Origin: Microbacterium flavum
GTDB lineage: Bacteria > Actinomycetota > Actinomycetes > Actinomycetales > Microbacteriaceae
DNA length: 64,000 nt
Assembly: GCF_018717645.1 (NCBI RefSeq)
Contig: NZ_JAFLHG010000007.1
Location: 151,264-215,263 of the forward strand
Direction of reading: 5' to 3'
Each line of letters starts with the position of its first letter. The stretch's first letter is position 1. Positions 26,730 to 35,837 of this stretch are shown one piece after another. A program made the position numbers and the translations under genes. The notes below the pieces were generated by a model that saw nothing but the letters and a program-made list of their open reading frames with translations, was not told the origin of the DNA and ran no database searches.

Positions 26730-28895
26730 TCAGGTCTCGAGCGCCTGCGCAGTGAATCGCACGGTCGCCTCGGCGGACGGCTTCGTGCGGGTCTGGAGGG
26801 TCAGCTCGTGCTCACCCGGGTCGACGCTCACCTGCGCGGCGCGCCCGCGTGCGACTCTGACCCCGTCGAGAGACCAGCGCAGCAGCGCATCCGGGATCGG
26901 GACGCCGGCCTGATCGACGGCGCTCCCGAGCGCCTCGAGCGTGATCCCGGCCGGGACGACCGCCCCGTCCGGCGGGTACAGCACGGCGGGGAAGGGGGCG
27001 CGCTCCGGCACATCGATCTGGGTGTGTTCGGAGACCGCGGTCTCGAACCCGTCGTGGGCGAGCACGCGGACCAGGACCGTCCCGGCAGGCAGACCGGAGA
27101 GCCCGGCGACCCCCTCGCCTCCGGACAGCCCGACGGCGAGCGCCTGCCACGTGTCCCCGCCGTCGTCGCTGTACTGCGCCCAGACCTCGCGGACGGCCTC
27201 GGCATCCGTCTCCCAGCGGAGGCGCACCGTGTCCTCGCCGTCGATCTCGGCGGTGAGGCCGCCGATGCGGACGGGGGAGTCGGGAGCAGGCTGCACCCAT
27301 GCCTCCGCGCCGCGACGGTCGAGGATGCGCAGGGCCAGCCCGCGCTCGGTATCGGGGACCATGGCGGCGAAGCGCAGGGGCAGGAGGTCGGGGTTGCCCT
27401 CGGATGCGCCGGGTGCGCACCCGCAGCACTCGCCGCCGTGCTCGAGCTGCCGGGTGAGGCGGACGCGGCCCGCGACCTCGCCCGTGGCGCCCACGAGCTG
27501 GGCCGTCCAGCTCGTCTGCAGCCCGGTCGTGACGGGGGTGGCGCTCACGCGCGCGACGGAGTCCACCTGGACCCGTCCCGCTTCGTCGATGCGGCCGAGG
27601 ATCGAGATCATCGGTGTCACGGCGTACTCCTCCTGCCACTGCCGGTCTGTCCGCCACCACGGCGGACGGGGCCACCACAGGTCCTTCGGATCGAAGACGA
27701 CCGGGATGTTCCCGAACGGGTTCGGCTCGGGCAGCCAGCGCGGGGCGAGGCGCGGGTGCCAGATGAGCCGCCCGTGCTGGTAGAGCGACATCCACCTGTT
27801 CGGGCCGTAGCTCATGTAGTCGGTGGAGGAGGCCGGCGCGAAGACCGTCCCGTTCTGGATGTCGGTGCCGTACTCCCCGATCGACGCCGAGAAGTAGGGC
27901 TCGTAGGTGGGATACCGCGGGTCGGTCGCGCCGGCGTTGCCCGACGGCGTGTGCTGGAACCCGTACCCGTGTCCGATCTCGTGCACGAACGTCGCCCCGT
28001 CGCCGACGCGGGCCGACCCGAGTCCGCCGACGCCGCAGCCGGGGACGTTCACCGGCATCGTCGCCGGGAGGAGGCCGTAGTAGACCACGTCGGCGCGGTT
28101 GCCGTCGGCCACACGCATCGCCGCGAGCGAGGTCAGCAGCGCGTCCCAGTTCGCCGAGCACGCGCCCGGGGCGCTGCGCGCGTCATCCAGGGGCGTCGTC
28201 CACGCGAGAGTCGGGGTCGTGGCGAAGGACCCCGTCTGCTGGACGGGCATCATCCGGAACGCGAGGGCCGCCGTCGTCTGCGCATCGGCGAGGGTGGGGG
28301 CGGGCAGGGTCAGCGTCGGGGCGGGGCTCCCCGCCGGAGGCATCGACGTGCGGGGTCCGGTGTAGCTCACCGGGATGATCCGCACGCGGAGGGTCTGCAG
28401 GAGGTCGGCGGTGACCCGCGCGACGCGTGTCTCACCCGTATCGAGGCGCAGCGTCAGACGCAGGATGCCGACGAACAGGTCGGCGGGGATGCGGAAGGTG
28501 AGCGACCGCAGGATCGTGCCCCGTTCGTCCGCGTACGCATCGTCGAGAGGAGTGACGGTGGGCCAGAGCCAGGGCGCGAGGGTCGTGACGGTCGAGAACG
28601 CTCCGAAGATGCCGTGCTGCCGCTCCACCAGGAGCGTGCCGCCGACCCTGTCGGCGGATGACGCCCCGAACGGGGGTCGCACGTACGCGCGGACGATCGC
28701 CGGCTTGTAGGCGACGAGGGCCGCGGCGTTGTCGGGTGCACGGTCGGCCGGATCGGTGAGGTGCTCGCGGGAGCGGTAGTACTGGATCGCCTGGGTCACC
28801 TCGATCCCGGTGGCCGTGCGCGACAGGAGCGGTCCGTGATCGAGCGTGTCGCGGAGCCGGTCGAGGGTCAGGATCAGGTCGTCGAGATCAGGCAT
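26730..28895 (-). CDS. Metzincin-like zinc metalloprotease with C-terminal Ig-like region
   Basis: A 721-residue protein of no family I can name. The zinc motif HEIGHGYGFQH (HExxHxxGxxH, H305/E306/H309/H315) followed by a Met-turn SSTDYMSYG (M361) is the metzincin signature. Residues about 30-180 look like a beta-rich module; after the catalytic part come a CCGC cluster and two beta-sandwich-like modules (about 540-720). No signal peptide or membrane anchor is seen at either end. The ATG at 28895 is used because GGAGG lies 5 bp upstream. It is monocistronic between an MFS gene and metX. Confidence 0.72.
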   Translation of the reverse strand: MPDLDDLILTLDRLRDTLDHGPLLSRTATGIEVTQAIQYYRSREHLTDPADRAPDNAAALVAYKPAIVRAYVRPPFGASSADRVGGTLLVERQHGIFGAFSTVTTLAPWLWPTVTPLDDAYADERGTILRSLTFRIPADLFVGILRLTLRLDTGETRVARVTADLLQTLRVRIIPVSYTGPRTSMPPAGSPAPTLTLPAPTLADAQTTAALAFRMMPVQQTGSFATTPTLAWTTPLDDARSAPGACSANWDALLTSLAAMRVADGNRADVVYYGLLPATMPVNVPGCGVGGLGSARVGDGATFVHEIGHGYGFQHTPSGNAGATDPRYPTYEPYFSASIGEYGTDIQNGTVFAPASSTDYMSYGPNRWMSLYQHGRLIWHPRLAPRWLPEPNPFGNIPVVFDPKDLWWPRPPWWRTDRQWQEEYAVTPMISILGRIDEAGRVQVDSVARVSATPVTTGLQTSWTAQLVGATGEVAGRVRLTRQLEHGGECCGCAPGASEGNPDLLPLRFAAMVPDTERGLALRILDRRGAEAWVQPAPDSPVRIGGLTAEIDGEDTVRLRWETDAEAVREVWAQYSDDGGDTWQALAVGLSGGEGVAGLSGLPAGTVLVRVLAHDGFETAVSEHTQIDVPERAPFPAVLYPPDGAVVPAGITLEALGSAVDQAGVPIPDALLRWSLDGVRVARGRAAQVSVDPGEHELTLQTRTKPSAEATVRFTAQALET

Positions 28896-28981
28896 CGCAG
28901 CCTCCGTCATCGGTCGTGGATGACGATGAGGAGCGTCGAGGGGCCGCGGTGATACGTCCCGCCGAGGGGGACCGGGGCAGA

Positions 28982-30184
28982 TCAGCTCTCGAGCAGGCGA
29001 CGGAGGTGCCTTCCGACGGCATCCGTCTCGATGAGGAACCCGTCGTGGCCGAAGTCGCTGGCCAGGACGACGGTCTCGTCGCCCTGGGTCGTGCGGATGC
29101 CGCGGAAGATCCGCTCCTGCCCGTCCACGGGGAAGAGCCGGTCGCTGTCGATGCCGAGGACGAGCGTGCGGGCGGTGATCCGCGCGAGGGCGTCCTCGAC
29201 GCCGCCGCGTCCGCGCCCGACGTCGTGGGAGTTCATCGCCTCGACGAGGGTGAGGTAGCTGTTCGCGTCGAAGCGGCGCGTGAACCTGTTGCCGTGGAAG
29301 TCGAGGTAGCTCTCCACGGCGAATCGCCCGCCGCCCCCGAGCGGGCTGACGCCGGACTGCCATGAGCGCTGGAAGCGGAGGTTGAGCTCGACGGGGCTCC
29401 GGTAGTTCAGGAGCGCCATCCGTCGCGCGAGCGCGAGACCGCGGTGCGGCCCGTCGCCGTCGCCGGCATCGTAGTACTCGCCGCCGGCGAACCGCGGGTC
29501 GATGCGGATGGCCTCCAGCTGCACGGAGTTCAGGGCGACCTGATCGGCCGTCGTGGTGGGCGGAGCGGCCAGGACGGCGAGGCGCTCGACGCGGTCGGGG
29601 AGTCCGACGCCCCACTCGAGGGCGTGCATCCCGCCCATCGAGCCGCCGATGACGGCCGCCCAGCGCGAGATCTCGAGGTCGTCGGCGAGCGCCGCCTGCG
29701 CGGCGACCTGGTCGCGGATCGTGAGGTAGGGGAAGCGGGAGCCCCACTCGCGCCCATCGGGCCCGATCGACGCGGGACCGGTCGAACCCTGGCATCCGCC
29801 CAGCATGTTCGGGGCCACCACGAACCAGCGGTCGGTGTCGATCGCGGCGCCCGGGCCGACGATGTCCTGCCACCATCCGGCCGTGGGGTGTCCGGGGCCC
29901 GCCTCGCCACGGACGTGGCTGTCGCCGGTGAGGGCGTGGAGGAGGAGGACGGCGTTGGAGGCATCCGCGTTCAGCGTGCCCCACGACTCGTAGGCGAGGC
30001 GGGCGAACGGGAGGCTCTCGCCGCCCTCGGTCCGGAACGCGCCCAGGAGCGCGAAGCGGCGGCCGCCGGCGGGGTCGCCGTCGCGCCACGCGCCGCTCGC
30101 CGGGGGGCGGGCACGCAGCAGTCGCGCGTCGGCCTCCGAGATGGGGCCCGACGGCAGCGTGTCCTCCGAGGCCTGCCAGTCCAT
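28982..30184 (-). CDS. metX: Homoserine O-acetyltransferase
   Basis: A 400-residue alpha/beta hydrolase-fold enzyme that makes O-acetylhomoserine from homoserine and acetyl-CoA. Signatures: HALTGDSHV, the nucleophile elbow GGSMGGMHALEW, LNSVQLEAIRIDPRF, IDSDRLFPVDGQ (catalytic Asp) and DFGHDGFLIE (catalytic His). An alternative ATG lies three codons upstream at 30193. With metY it gives direct sulfhydrylation to homocysteine; the two lie 1.2 kb apart with a DUF2332 gene between them. Confidence 0.93.
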   Translation of the reverse strand: MDWQASEDTLPSGPISEADARLLRARPPASGAWRDGDPAGGRRFALLGAFRTEGGESLPFARLAYESWGTLNADASNAVLLLHALTGDSHVRGEAGPGHPTAGWWQDIVGPGAAIDTDRWFVVAPNMLGGCQGSTGPASIGPDGREWGSRFPYLTIRDQVAAQAALADDLEISRWAAVIGGSMGGMHALEWGVGLPDRVERLAVLAAPPTTTADQVALNSVQLEAIRIDPRFAGGEYYDAGDGDGPHRGLALARRMALLNYRSPVELNLRFQRSWQSGVSPLGGGGRFAVESYLDFHGNRFTRRFDANSYLTLVEAMNSHDVGRGRGGVEDALARITARTLVLGIDSDRLFPVDGQERIFRGIRTTQGDETVVLASDFGHDGFLIETDAVGRHLRRLLES

Positions 30185-30225
30185 GGCATCCATTCTCGCC
30201 GCCGCGCGCGGTGTCGCGCGGCGTG

Positions 30226-31260
30226 TTACGCCGCGGTGCGCGGGGGCGTGCCGAACGCGCGCGTCTCGTACTGCGCGCCGTGCTGTCCGGCCATCGCGAT
30301 CGGGATCCCGTCGACGGACTGCACGAACCGGTGGTCCGTCCGCACGCCGAGCGGAAGCCCGGCGTCGATGGCGGCCAGCGTGCCCGCCGTCTCGTTCGCG
30401 AGCCAGACGACGCGCTGCGGCAGGTCGGCGCGGACGGTGTCGATGAGGCTCGCGAAGCGGCGGCGCTCCTCGGCCGTGAGGTAGAGGAGGACGGCGCTGT
30501 GGAAGACGACGAGCGTCGCCTCGCGCGGCGCCGAGCGCGCGACATCGGCGAGGAGGTCGAGCAGATCGCCGCGGCTGATCTCCGGCGGGTTGGATGCCAC
30601 GGCCGACGCCGCCGCGCGCAGCCTGCCGACGCGGGTGTCGTGGTCGGGCCCGGGCCAGACGAGCGTTTCGAGCCAGGCCACGGCGTCGGGGTCGCGCGTG
30701 TCGATCGGGTGCAGGTCGATGCCGCGACGCCAGATCACGTCGGGCATCCGGGTGGGGACGGATGCCGCGTCGTCGACGCCGCACGCGAGGAGAACGGGGC
30801 TCGGCCCGTCCGGCGGATCGACCCGACGCGGACCGTCCGGCGTCGCGTACTCGACGCTGCAGCGGTCCGGGAAGAGGCACAGCCCCGCGGCGGCGCCGAC
30901 CTCCAGCAGCGCGAGCGGTCCGTCCAGCCGGGACAGGGGCGGCAGCAGCGTGGCGCAGCGGCCCGGCTCGTTCGTCTGCACCGAGCGCGCGGCGCCGACG
31001 GCGACGATCTCGTCCCAGCGCGCCAGGACCTCGTCGCGAATCTGCGCCCAGGGCAGGAGCGGACATCCGACCCACCGCGCCGCCGCGAAGACGAGGTTCG
31101 GCTGCTGCTCGCGCCGGGGCAGCGCGGCGAGCCGGTCGAGCAGTGCGCGGTCGCTCGCGACGCCGAGCGCCCAGTCCGCGTAGAGCGGCGAGGTGTCCGG
31201 CGCCCAGCGGCGGCCGAACTCGTCGTACGCGGCGGCGATGGACGCGGCATCCGTCGTCAT
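30226..31260 (-). CDS. DUF2332-family protein
   Basis: A 344-residue soluble protein recognised as DUF2332: the opening YDEFGRRWAPDTSPLYADWA, the central ARSVQTNEPGRCATLLPPL, a LLEVGAAAGLCLFPD segment that recalls an SAM-binding loop, and VVFHSAVLLYLT near the end. The fold hints at a methyltransferase-like protein, but no activity is established that I know of. It lies between metX and metY on the same strand, separated from metY by a strong terminator. Confidence 0.8.
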   Translation of the reverse strand: MTTDAASIAAAYDEFGRRWAPDTSPLYADWALGVASDRALLDRLAALPRREQQPNLVFAAARWVGCPLLPWAQIRDEVLARWDEIVAVGAARSVQTNEPGRCATLLPPLSRLDGPLALLEVGAAAGLCLFPDRCSVEYATPDGPRRVDPPDGPSPVLLACGVDDAASVPTRMPDVIWRRGIDLHPIDTRDPDAVAWLETLVWPGPDHDTRVGRLRAAASAVASNPPEISRGDLLDLLADVARSAPREATLVVFHSAVLLYLTAEERRRFASLIDTVRADLPQRVVWLANETAGTLAAIDAGLPLGVRTDHRFVQSVDGIPIAMAGQHGAQYETRAFGTPPRTAA

Positions 31261-31285
31261 GCGCTCACGATACGCGCACGCGTTC

Positions 31286-31338
31286 GGAGGCGCCGATCTG
31301 CGGATGAGTCGCGATGCGACCCGCAGTTCGGCGCCTCC
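31286..31338 (-). terminator. Strong terminator hairpin downstream of metY
   Basis: GGAGGCGCCGATCTGCGG (31286-31303) pairs with CCGCAGTTCGGCGCCTCC (31321-31338) over 18 positions with one mismatch. The loop holds a second stem (GTCGC-GAT-GCGAC). It starts 19 bp after the metY stop and lies upstream of the DUF2332 start. Confidence 0.75.
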
Positions 31339-31356
31339 CAACGGGGAGACCTCCGC

Positions 31357-32679
31357 TCAGGCGCGCGCGGCCTCGGAGACCTTGCGCGCGGCGGCGAGAG
31401 CCTGCTCGAGGTCGGCTTTGAGGTCCTCGACGTTCTCGAGCCCGACCGACAGGCGCACGAGGCCGGGCGTGACGCCGGTCGTGAGCTGCTGCTCGGGGGT
31501 GAGCTGCGAGTGGGTCGTGGATGCCGGGTGGATGACGAGCGAGCGCACGTCGCCGATGTTGGCGAGGTGGCTGAAGAGCTCCAGCGTGTTCACGAACTCA
31601 CGGCCGGCCTGCACGCCGCCCTTGAGCTCGAACGACAGGACGGCGCCGACGCCCTTCGGCGCGTAGCGGTTGGCGGCGGCGTACCAGGGCGACGTCGGCA
31701 GTCCGGAGTAGTTCACCGAGGCGATGTCGTCGTGGTTCTCGAGCCACTCCGCGATCTCCTGCGCGTTCTGCACGTGGCGCTCGATGCGCAGCGACAGCGT
31801 CTCGATGCCCTGGATCAGCAGCCACGCGCTCTGCGGCGAGATGGCGGCGCCGAGGTCGCGCAGCAGCTGCACGCGCGCCTTGATGATGTACGCCAGCGCG
31901 TCGCCGACCGCCTGGGTGTAGACGGCGCCGTGGTAGGACGGGTCGGGGGTGGTCAGGCCCGGGAAGCGGTCGGCGTGCTCCGTCCACGGGAAGGTGCCGC
32001 CGTCGACGATGACACCGCCGATGACCGTGCCGTGACCGCCGAGGAACTTCGTGGCCGAGTGGACGACGATGTCGGCGCCGTGCTCGAACGGGCGGATGAG
32101 GTACGGCGTGGCGATCGTGTTGTCGACGATGAGCGGGACGCCCGCCTCGTGCGCGACGTCGGCGACGGTGCGGATGTCGAGGACGTTGATCTTCGGGTTG
32201 CCGATCGTCTCGGCGAAGAAGAGCTTCGTGTTCGGGCGAACCGCGCGGCGCCACTCCTCGGCGTCGTCCTGGTTCTCGACGAACGTGACCTCGATGCCGA
32301 GCTTGGCGAGCGTGTACTTGAAGAGGTTGTAGGTGCCGCCGTAGATCGAGGACGACGAGACGATGTGATCGCCCGCCTCCGCGATGTTCAGCACCGCGAA
32401 GGTCTCGGCGGCCTGGCCCGAGGCGACCAGGAGCGCACCGGTGCCGCCCTCGAGCGCGGCGACGCGCTGCTCGACGACATCCTGCGTGGGGTTCTGGATG
32501 CGGGTGTAGATGTTGCCGAACTCGGCGAGGGCGAAGAGGTTCGCGGCGTGGTCGGCGTTGTCGAAGACGTACGAGGTCGTCTGGTAGATGGGGGTGGCAC
32601 GGGCCTTGGTGACCGGGTCCGGCGCGGCACCGGCGTGGATCTGCGTGGTCTCGAAGCGCCAGTTCTCGGCTGCGGACAT
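31357..32679 (-). CDS. metY: O-acetylhomoserine aminocarboxypropyltransferase (sulfhydrylase)
   Basis: A 440-residue PLP enzyme of the Cys/Met metabolism family that converts O-acetylhomoserine and sulfide to homocysteine. FETTQIHAGAAPDPVTKARA is the N-terminal signature, DNTIATPYLIRPFEHGADIV precedes the PLP lysine in VVHSATKFLGGHGT, and RLSVGLENVEDL closes the protein. The length of ~440 residues fits MetY better than MetB. The ATG at 32679 has GGAGCACGAC upstream. Confidence 0.94.
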   Translation of the reverse strand: MSAAENWRFETTQIHAGAAPDPVTKARATPIYQTTSYVFDNADHAANLFALAEFGNIYTRIQNPTQDVVEQRVAALEGGTGALLVASGQAAETFAVLNIAEAGDHIVSSSSIYGGTYNLFKYTLAKLGIEVTFVENQDDAEEWRRAVRPNTKLFFAETIGNPKINVLDIRTVADVAHEAGVPLIVDNTIATPYLIRPFEHGADIVVHSATKFLGGHGTVIGGVIVDGGTFPWTEHADRFPGLTTPDPSYHGAVYTQAVGDALAYIIKARVQLLRDLGAAISPQSAWLLIQGIETLSLRIERHVQNAQEIAEWLENHDDIASVNYSGLPTSPWYAAANRYAPKGVGAVLSFELKGGVQAGREFVNTLELFSHLANIGDVRSLVIHPASTTHSQLTPEQQLTTGVTPGLVRLSVGLENVEDLKADLEQALAAARKVSEAARA

Positions 32680-32773
32680 GTCGTGCTCCTGCGGGTTTCG
32701 GGTCGGCGGCGGCGGATGCCGGGGCCACGACCAAACGTACGACCGCCTCCCTGCGGCGACAATGCGGGGGACA

Positions 32774-32785
32774 TGTGACGTCACA
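32774..32785. promoter_or_regulatory. Perfect palindrome in the metY/SDR divergent region
   Basis: TGTGACGTCACA is a 12-bp perfect palindrome, flanked by the direct repeat ACAATGCG (at about 32760 and 32783). It lies 95 bp upstream of metY and 45 bp upstream of the SDR gene. A regulator of sulfur metabolism is a natural candidate to bind here; the site does not match the McbR box I know. Confidence 0.4.
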
Positions 32786-32829
32786 ATGCGTGGGACGGTG
32801 CGCGGGCGTCTGCCGGGTAGCGTGGGGGC

Positions 32830-33606
32830 ATGACGACCAGACGCGCAGTGGTGACGGGAGCGAGCTCGGGGATCGGCGAGGCGGTGGTGCGCACGCTGCG
32901 GGCGAGCGGCTGGGACGTCGTCGGCGTCGCCCGGCGCGCCGACCGGCTCGACGCGCTCGACGGTGAGGTGGGCTCGGCATCCTTCGCCGCCGACCTGACG
33001 CGCGAGGCCGACGTCGCCGCGCTCGCGGAGCACCTGGCCTCCACCGGCGACGTCCATGCGCTGGTGCACGTCGCCGGCGGCGCGCGCGGCACCGACCGCG
33101 TCGAGGACGGCAAGCCCGAGGACTGGCGGTGGATGTTCGAGGCGAACGTGATGTCGGCCCAGCTCCTCACGGCGGCACTCCTGCCGCTCCTGCGGGCGGG
33201 CATCGGGGAGGGCGGACACGCCGACACCCTGTACGTCACCTCGACGGCCGCGCAGACCGCCTACCCGGGCGGTGCGGGATACAACGCCGCCAAGGCGGGC
33301 GAGGCGATGCTCGTGCACGCCCTCCGGCTCGAGCTGAACGGCGAGCCGATCCGTGTCACCGAGGTGGCGCCGGGGATGGTCTACACCGAGGAGTTCACGC
33401 TCAACCGGCTGGGCGGCGATCGCGCGCAGGCCGAACGCGTCTACGACGGCGTGGCCGATCCGTTGACCGCGGCGGATGTCGCCGACGTGGTGGCCTTCGC
33501 GCTGAACGCGCCCGGTCACGTCAACCTGGACCTCGTGACCATGCGCCCTGTCGCGCAGTCCGCGCAGCACCTTCTCGCCCGCGGGCAGCTCCGCCCGCGC
33601 AGCTGA
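32830..33606 (+). CDS. SDR-family oxidoreductase
   Basis: A 258-residue short-chain dehydrogenase. The Rossmann TGASSGIGEAV is at about 10-20, Arg residues after strand two (ARRADR) suggest NADP preference, and the active site has S-x12-YNAAK (STAAQTAYPGGAGYNAAKAG). The sequence resembles the YdfG/serine-3-dehydrogenase branch. Substrate unknown. It is divergent from metY. Confidence 0.88.
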   Translation: MTTRRAVVTGASSGIGEAVVRTLRASGWDVVGVARRADRLDALDGEVGSASFAADLTREADVAALAEHLASTGDVHALVHVAGGARGTDRVEDGKPEDWRWMFEANVMSAQLLTAALLPLLRAGIGEGGHADTLYVTSTAAQTAYPGGAGYNAAKAGEAMLVHALRLELNGEPIRVTEVAPGMVYTEEFTLNRLGGDRAQAERVYDGVADPLTAADVADVVAFALNAPGHVNLDLVTMRPVAQSAQHLLARGQLRPRS

Positions 33607-33631
33607 TCCGCTCCCGGTCTAGGTTGGAGGG

Positions 33632-34159
33632 GTGACGCACGACGACGCCCCCGCAGACCGCGAGATCCTCACCTGGGACGGCTTCGGCGCCGCGACCCGC
33701 GACCTCTCCCGGAGGATCGTCGCCGATGAGTTCATCCCCGATGTCGTCGTCGCGATCGCCCGCGGCGGGCTGCTCCCAGCGGGCGCCATCGCGTACGGTC
33801 TCGGGGTCAAGAGCTGCGGCGCTCTGAACGTCGAGTTCTACACGGGCATCGGCACGGTGCTGGAGGCGCCGGCGCTCCTGCCCCCCGACCTCGACCTCGG
33901 CTACCTCCCCGGCAAGCGCGTCCTCCTCGTCGACGACGTCGCCGACAGCGGGCGGACGTTGGCGCTCGCCGTCACGATGCTCGAGGAGGCCGGGGCCGAC
34001 GTGCGGTCGGTCTGCATCTACACGAAGCCCGGCTCCGTGGCATCCCCCGACTACTCGTGGCGCGAGACCGACCGGTGGATCGACTTCCCCTGGTCGGCGC
34101 GCGGCACGGTGACGGAGGAGGACGGCGGCGCGACCTCGCACACGGGCGCCAGCGCCTGA
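33632..34159 (+). CDS. Phosphoribosyltransferase
   Basis: A 175-residue type I PRTase. The PRPP-binding loop is [17 protein letters not shown] and the N-terminal part [19 protein letters not shown] is typical of hypoxanthine/xanthine-type enzymes; the exact base is not assignable. The GTG start has GGAGG immediately upstream. The stop overlaps the ATG of the uracil-DNA glycosylase gene. Confidence 0.85.
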   Translation: MTHDDAPADREILTWDGFGAATRDLSRRIVADEFIPDVVVAIARGGLLPAGAIAYGLGVKSCGALNVEFYTGIGTVLEAPALLPPDLDLGYLPGKRVLLVDDVADSGRTLALAVTMLEEAGADVRSVCIYTKPGSVASPDYSWRETDRWIDFPWSARGTVTEEDGGATSHTGASA

Positions 34160-34848
34160 TGGCGAGGTCGCTGGACGAGCTGGCCGCGGACGGACTCATC
34201 GACCCGGGATGGGCGGCCGCCCTGGCCCCCGTCGCGCCCGACATCGCCTCCCTCGGCGACCGCCTGCGCGCGGAGACCGCCGCCGGGCGGTCGTACCTGC
34301 CGGCGGGGGACCATGTCCTCCGCGCCTTCGCCCGACCGCTCGACGAGGTCCGGGTGCTCATCGTGGGGCAGGACCCGTACCCGACGCCCGGCCATCCGAT
34401 CGGGCTGTCCTTCGCCGTGGACCGGCACGTGCGGCCCCTTCCGCGCAGCCTCGGCAACATCTACCGCGAGCTGCACGACGACCTGGGGATCCCCCCGGCA
34501 TCGCACGGCGACCTCTCGGCCTGGAGCGATCAGGGCGTCATGCTCCTCAACCGCGTGCTCACCGTCGCCCCGGGGGCCCCGGCCTCCCATCGCGGATGGG
34601 GGTGGGAGAAGGTGACCGAGCACGCCATCCGCACCCTCGTCGGGCGCGACGCCCCGCTCGTGGCGATCCTGTGGGGGCAGGATGCCGCGAACCTGAGGCC
34701 GCTGCTGGGCGAGACACCGATCGTCGCGTCGGCGCATCCGTCTCCGCTGTCGGCCCGTCGCGGGTTCTTCGGATCGAAGCCGTTCTCGCGGACCAACGAG
34801 CTCCTCACCGGCCTGGGCGCGGCGCCGGTCGACTGGCGCGTAGGCTGA
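34159..34848 (+). CDS. ung: Uracil-DNA glycosylase, family 1
   Basis: A 229-residue base-excision repair enzyme. Catalytic [17 protein letters not shown], with the water-activating Asp in GQDPYP, and the minor-groove loop [15 protein letters not shown] are both present; LWGQDA lies between. The length is normal for bacterial Ung. ATG at 34159 overlaps the PRTase stop. Confidence 0.95.
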   Translation: MARSLDELAADGLIDPGWAAALAPVAPDIASLGDRLRAETAAGRSYLPAGDHVLRAFARPLDEVRVLIVGQDPYPTPGHPIGLSFAVDRHVRPLPRSLGNIYRELHDDLGIPPASHGDLSAWSDQGVMLLNRVLTVAPGAPASHRGWGWEKVTEHAIRTLVGRDAPLVAILWGQDAANLRPLLGETPIVASAHPSPLSARRGFFGSKPFSRTNELLTGLGAAPVDWRVG

Positions 34849-34853
34849 CGCGC

Positions 34854-35468
34854 ATGCTGGAGGAGGAGTACGACAAGACGCGGCGGCGTCTGCCGCTCCA
34901 CCTGCGCCGGGCCGAGTCCGAGCGGCCGTTCACGTATGAGATCCGTCCGGTGCGCGAGAGCGACATCCCCGACATCCGGGAGATCTACAACCACTACGTG
35001 ACGAATTCCGTCGTCACCTTCGACGAGAAGAAGTGGACCCTGGCGCAGTGGCGGGAGAAGGTCGCATTCCTCGCGAAGCACGACATGCCCTTCCTCGTCG
35101 CCGAGGGTCCGAGCGGCCAGATCCTCGGGTATGCGCTCGTGCAGCCGATGTCGGCCAAGTCGGCGTTCCGCTACAGCGTCGAGAACTCGATCTATCTCGG
35201 GCACGCCGCGACCGGCAAGGGGCTCGGACGAGCTCTCCTGGAGGCGCTCATCACGGCATCCGAGGAGGCCGGCATCCATCAGATGGTCGCCGTCATCAGC
35301 GACAAGGGCGCTGAAGGGTCGGTCGCGCTGCACGAGAAGCTCGGCTTCGTCGAGGTGGGGCGGATGGGCCGCGTCGGATTCAAGTTCGGCCGGTGGCTGG
35401 GGACGATCTACCTGCAGCGCCAGCTCTCACCGGTGAAGAAGAAGCGCGGGCTCTTCGGCAAGCGGTGA
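34854..35468 (+). CDS. GNAT N-acetyltransferase (phosphinothricin/MddA-like)
   Basis: A 204-residue acetyltransferase. Residues about 24-185 form the GNAT fold (EIRPVRESDIPDIREIYNHY at the start; GHAATGKGLGRALLEALI as the acetyl-CoA loop; LHEKLGFVEVGRMGRVGFKF near the end), as in phosphinothricin or methionine-sulfoximine acetyltransferases. The N-terminus and the basic tail (KKKRGLFGKR) are extensions. It follows ung by 5 bp. Confidence 0.87.
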   Translation: MLEEEYDKTRRRLPLHLRRAESERPFTYEIRPVRESDIPDIREIYNHYVTNSVVTFDEKKWTLAQWREKVAFLAKHDMPFLVAEGPSGQILGYALVQPMSAKSAFRYSVENSIYLGHAATGKGLGRALLEALITASEEAGIHQMVAVISDKGAEGSVALHEKLGFVEVGRMGRVGFKFGRWLGTIYLQRQLSPVKKKRGLFGKR

Positions 35469-35477
35469 ACCGGCGTG

Positions 35478-35837
35478 TCAGCGGGGCGAGGACGCTGCGG
35501 CTTCGCGGACGGCGTCGATGAGCGTCCGCCACGGGCCGGACGCGTCGCCCTCGCGGAGCGCCGCGCGCCGCGGGGAGCCGCCGCCCACCACCGCCTCGAC
35601 CGACCAGGTGAACCGGTCCGCGCCGCGCGGGGGAGCGCTGGGCGTCGCCCGCGCCGCTGCGGCGCCGTCATCCCCGCACTGATCCCACGGGCACTCGTCG
35701 ACGAGGCGCGTCCAGGTCTGCGGGTCGCCGGGCGGGGCTGCGGCCGCCCAGCGTCGCGTCATCCCGGCGATGCCGCCGGACCGTGCGACGGTCACGCTCA
35801 CGACCGTCTCGTCGTCGTGATCAGGCTGTTGCGTCAC
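35478..35837 (-). CDS. Emfourin-type inhibitor of the adjacent M4 protease
   Basis: A 119-residue protein starting at GTG. The motif VARSGGIAGMTRRWA at the N-terminus and DRFTWSVEAVVGG later resemble emfourin, the proteinaceous inhibitor encoded next to protealysin-like peptidases. Its start overlaps the end of the M4 protease gene by 17 bp, so it is made with its target. Resemblance is limited to short motifs, so the call leans on context. Confidence 0.7.
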   Translation of the reverse strand: MTQQPDHDDETVVSVTVARSGGIAGMTRRWAAAAPPGDPQTWTRLVDECPWDQCGDDGAAAARATPSAPPRGADRFTWSVEAVVGGGSPRRAALREGDASGPWRTLIDAVREAAASSPR

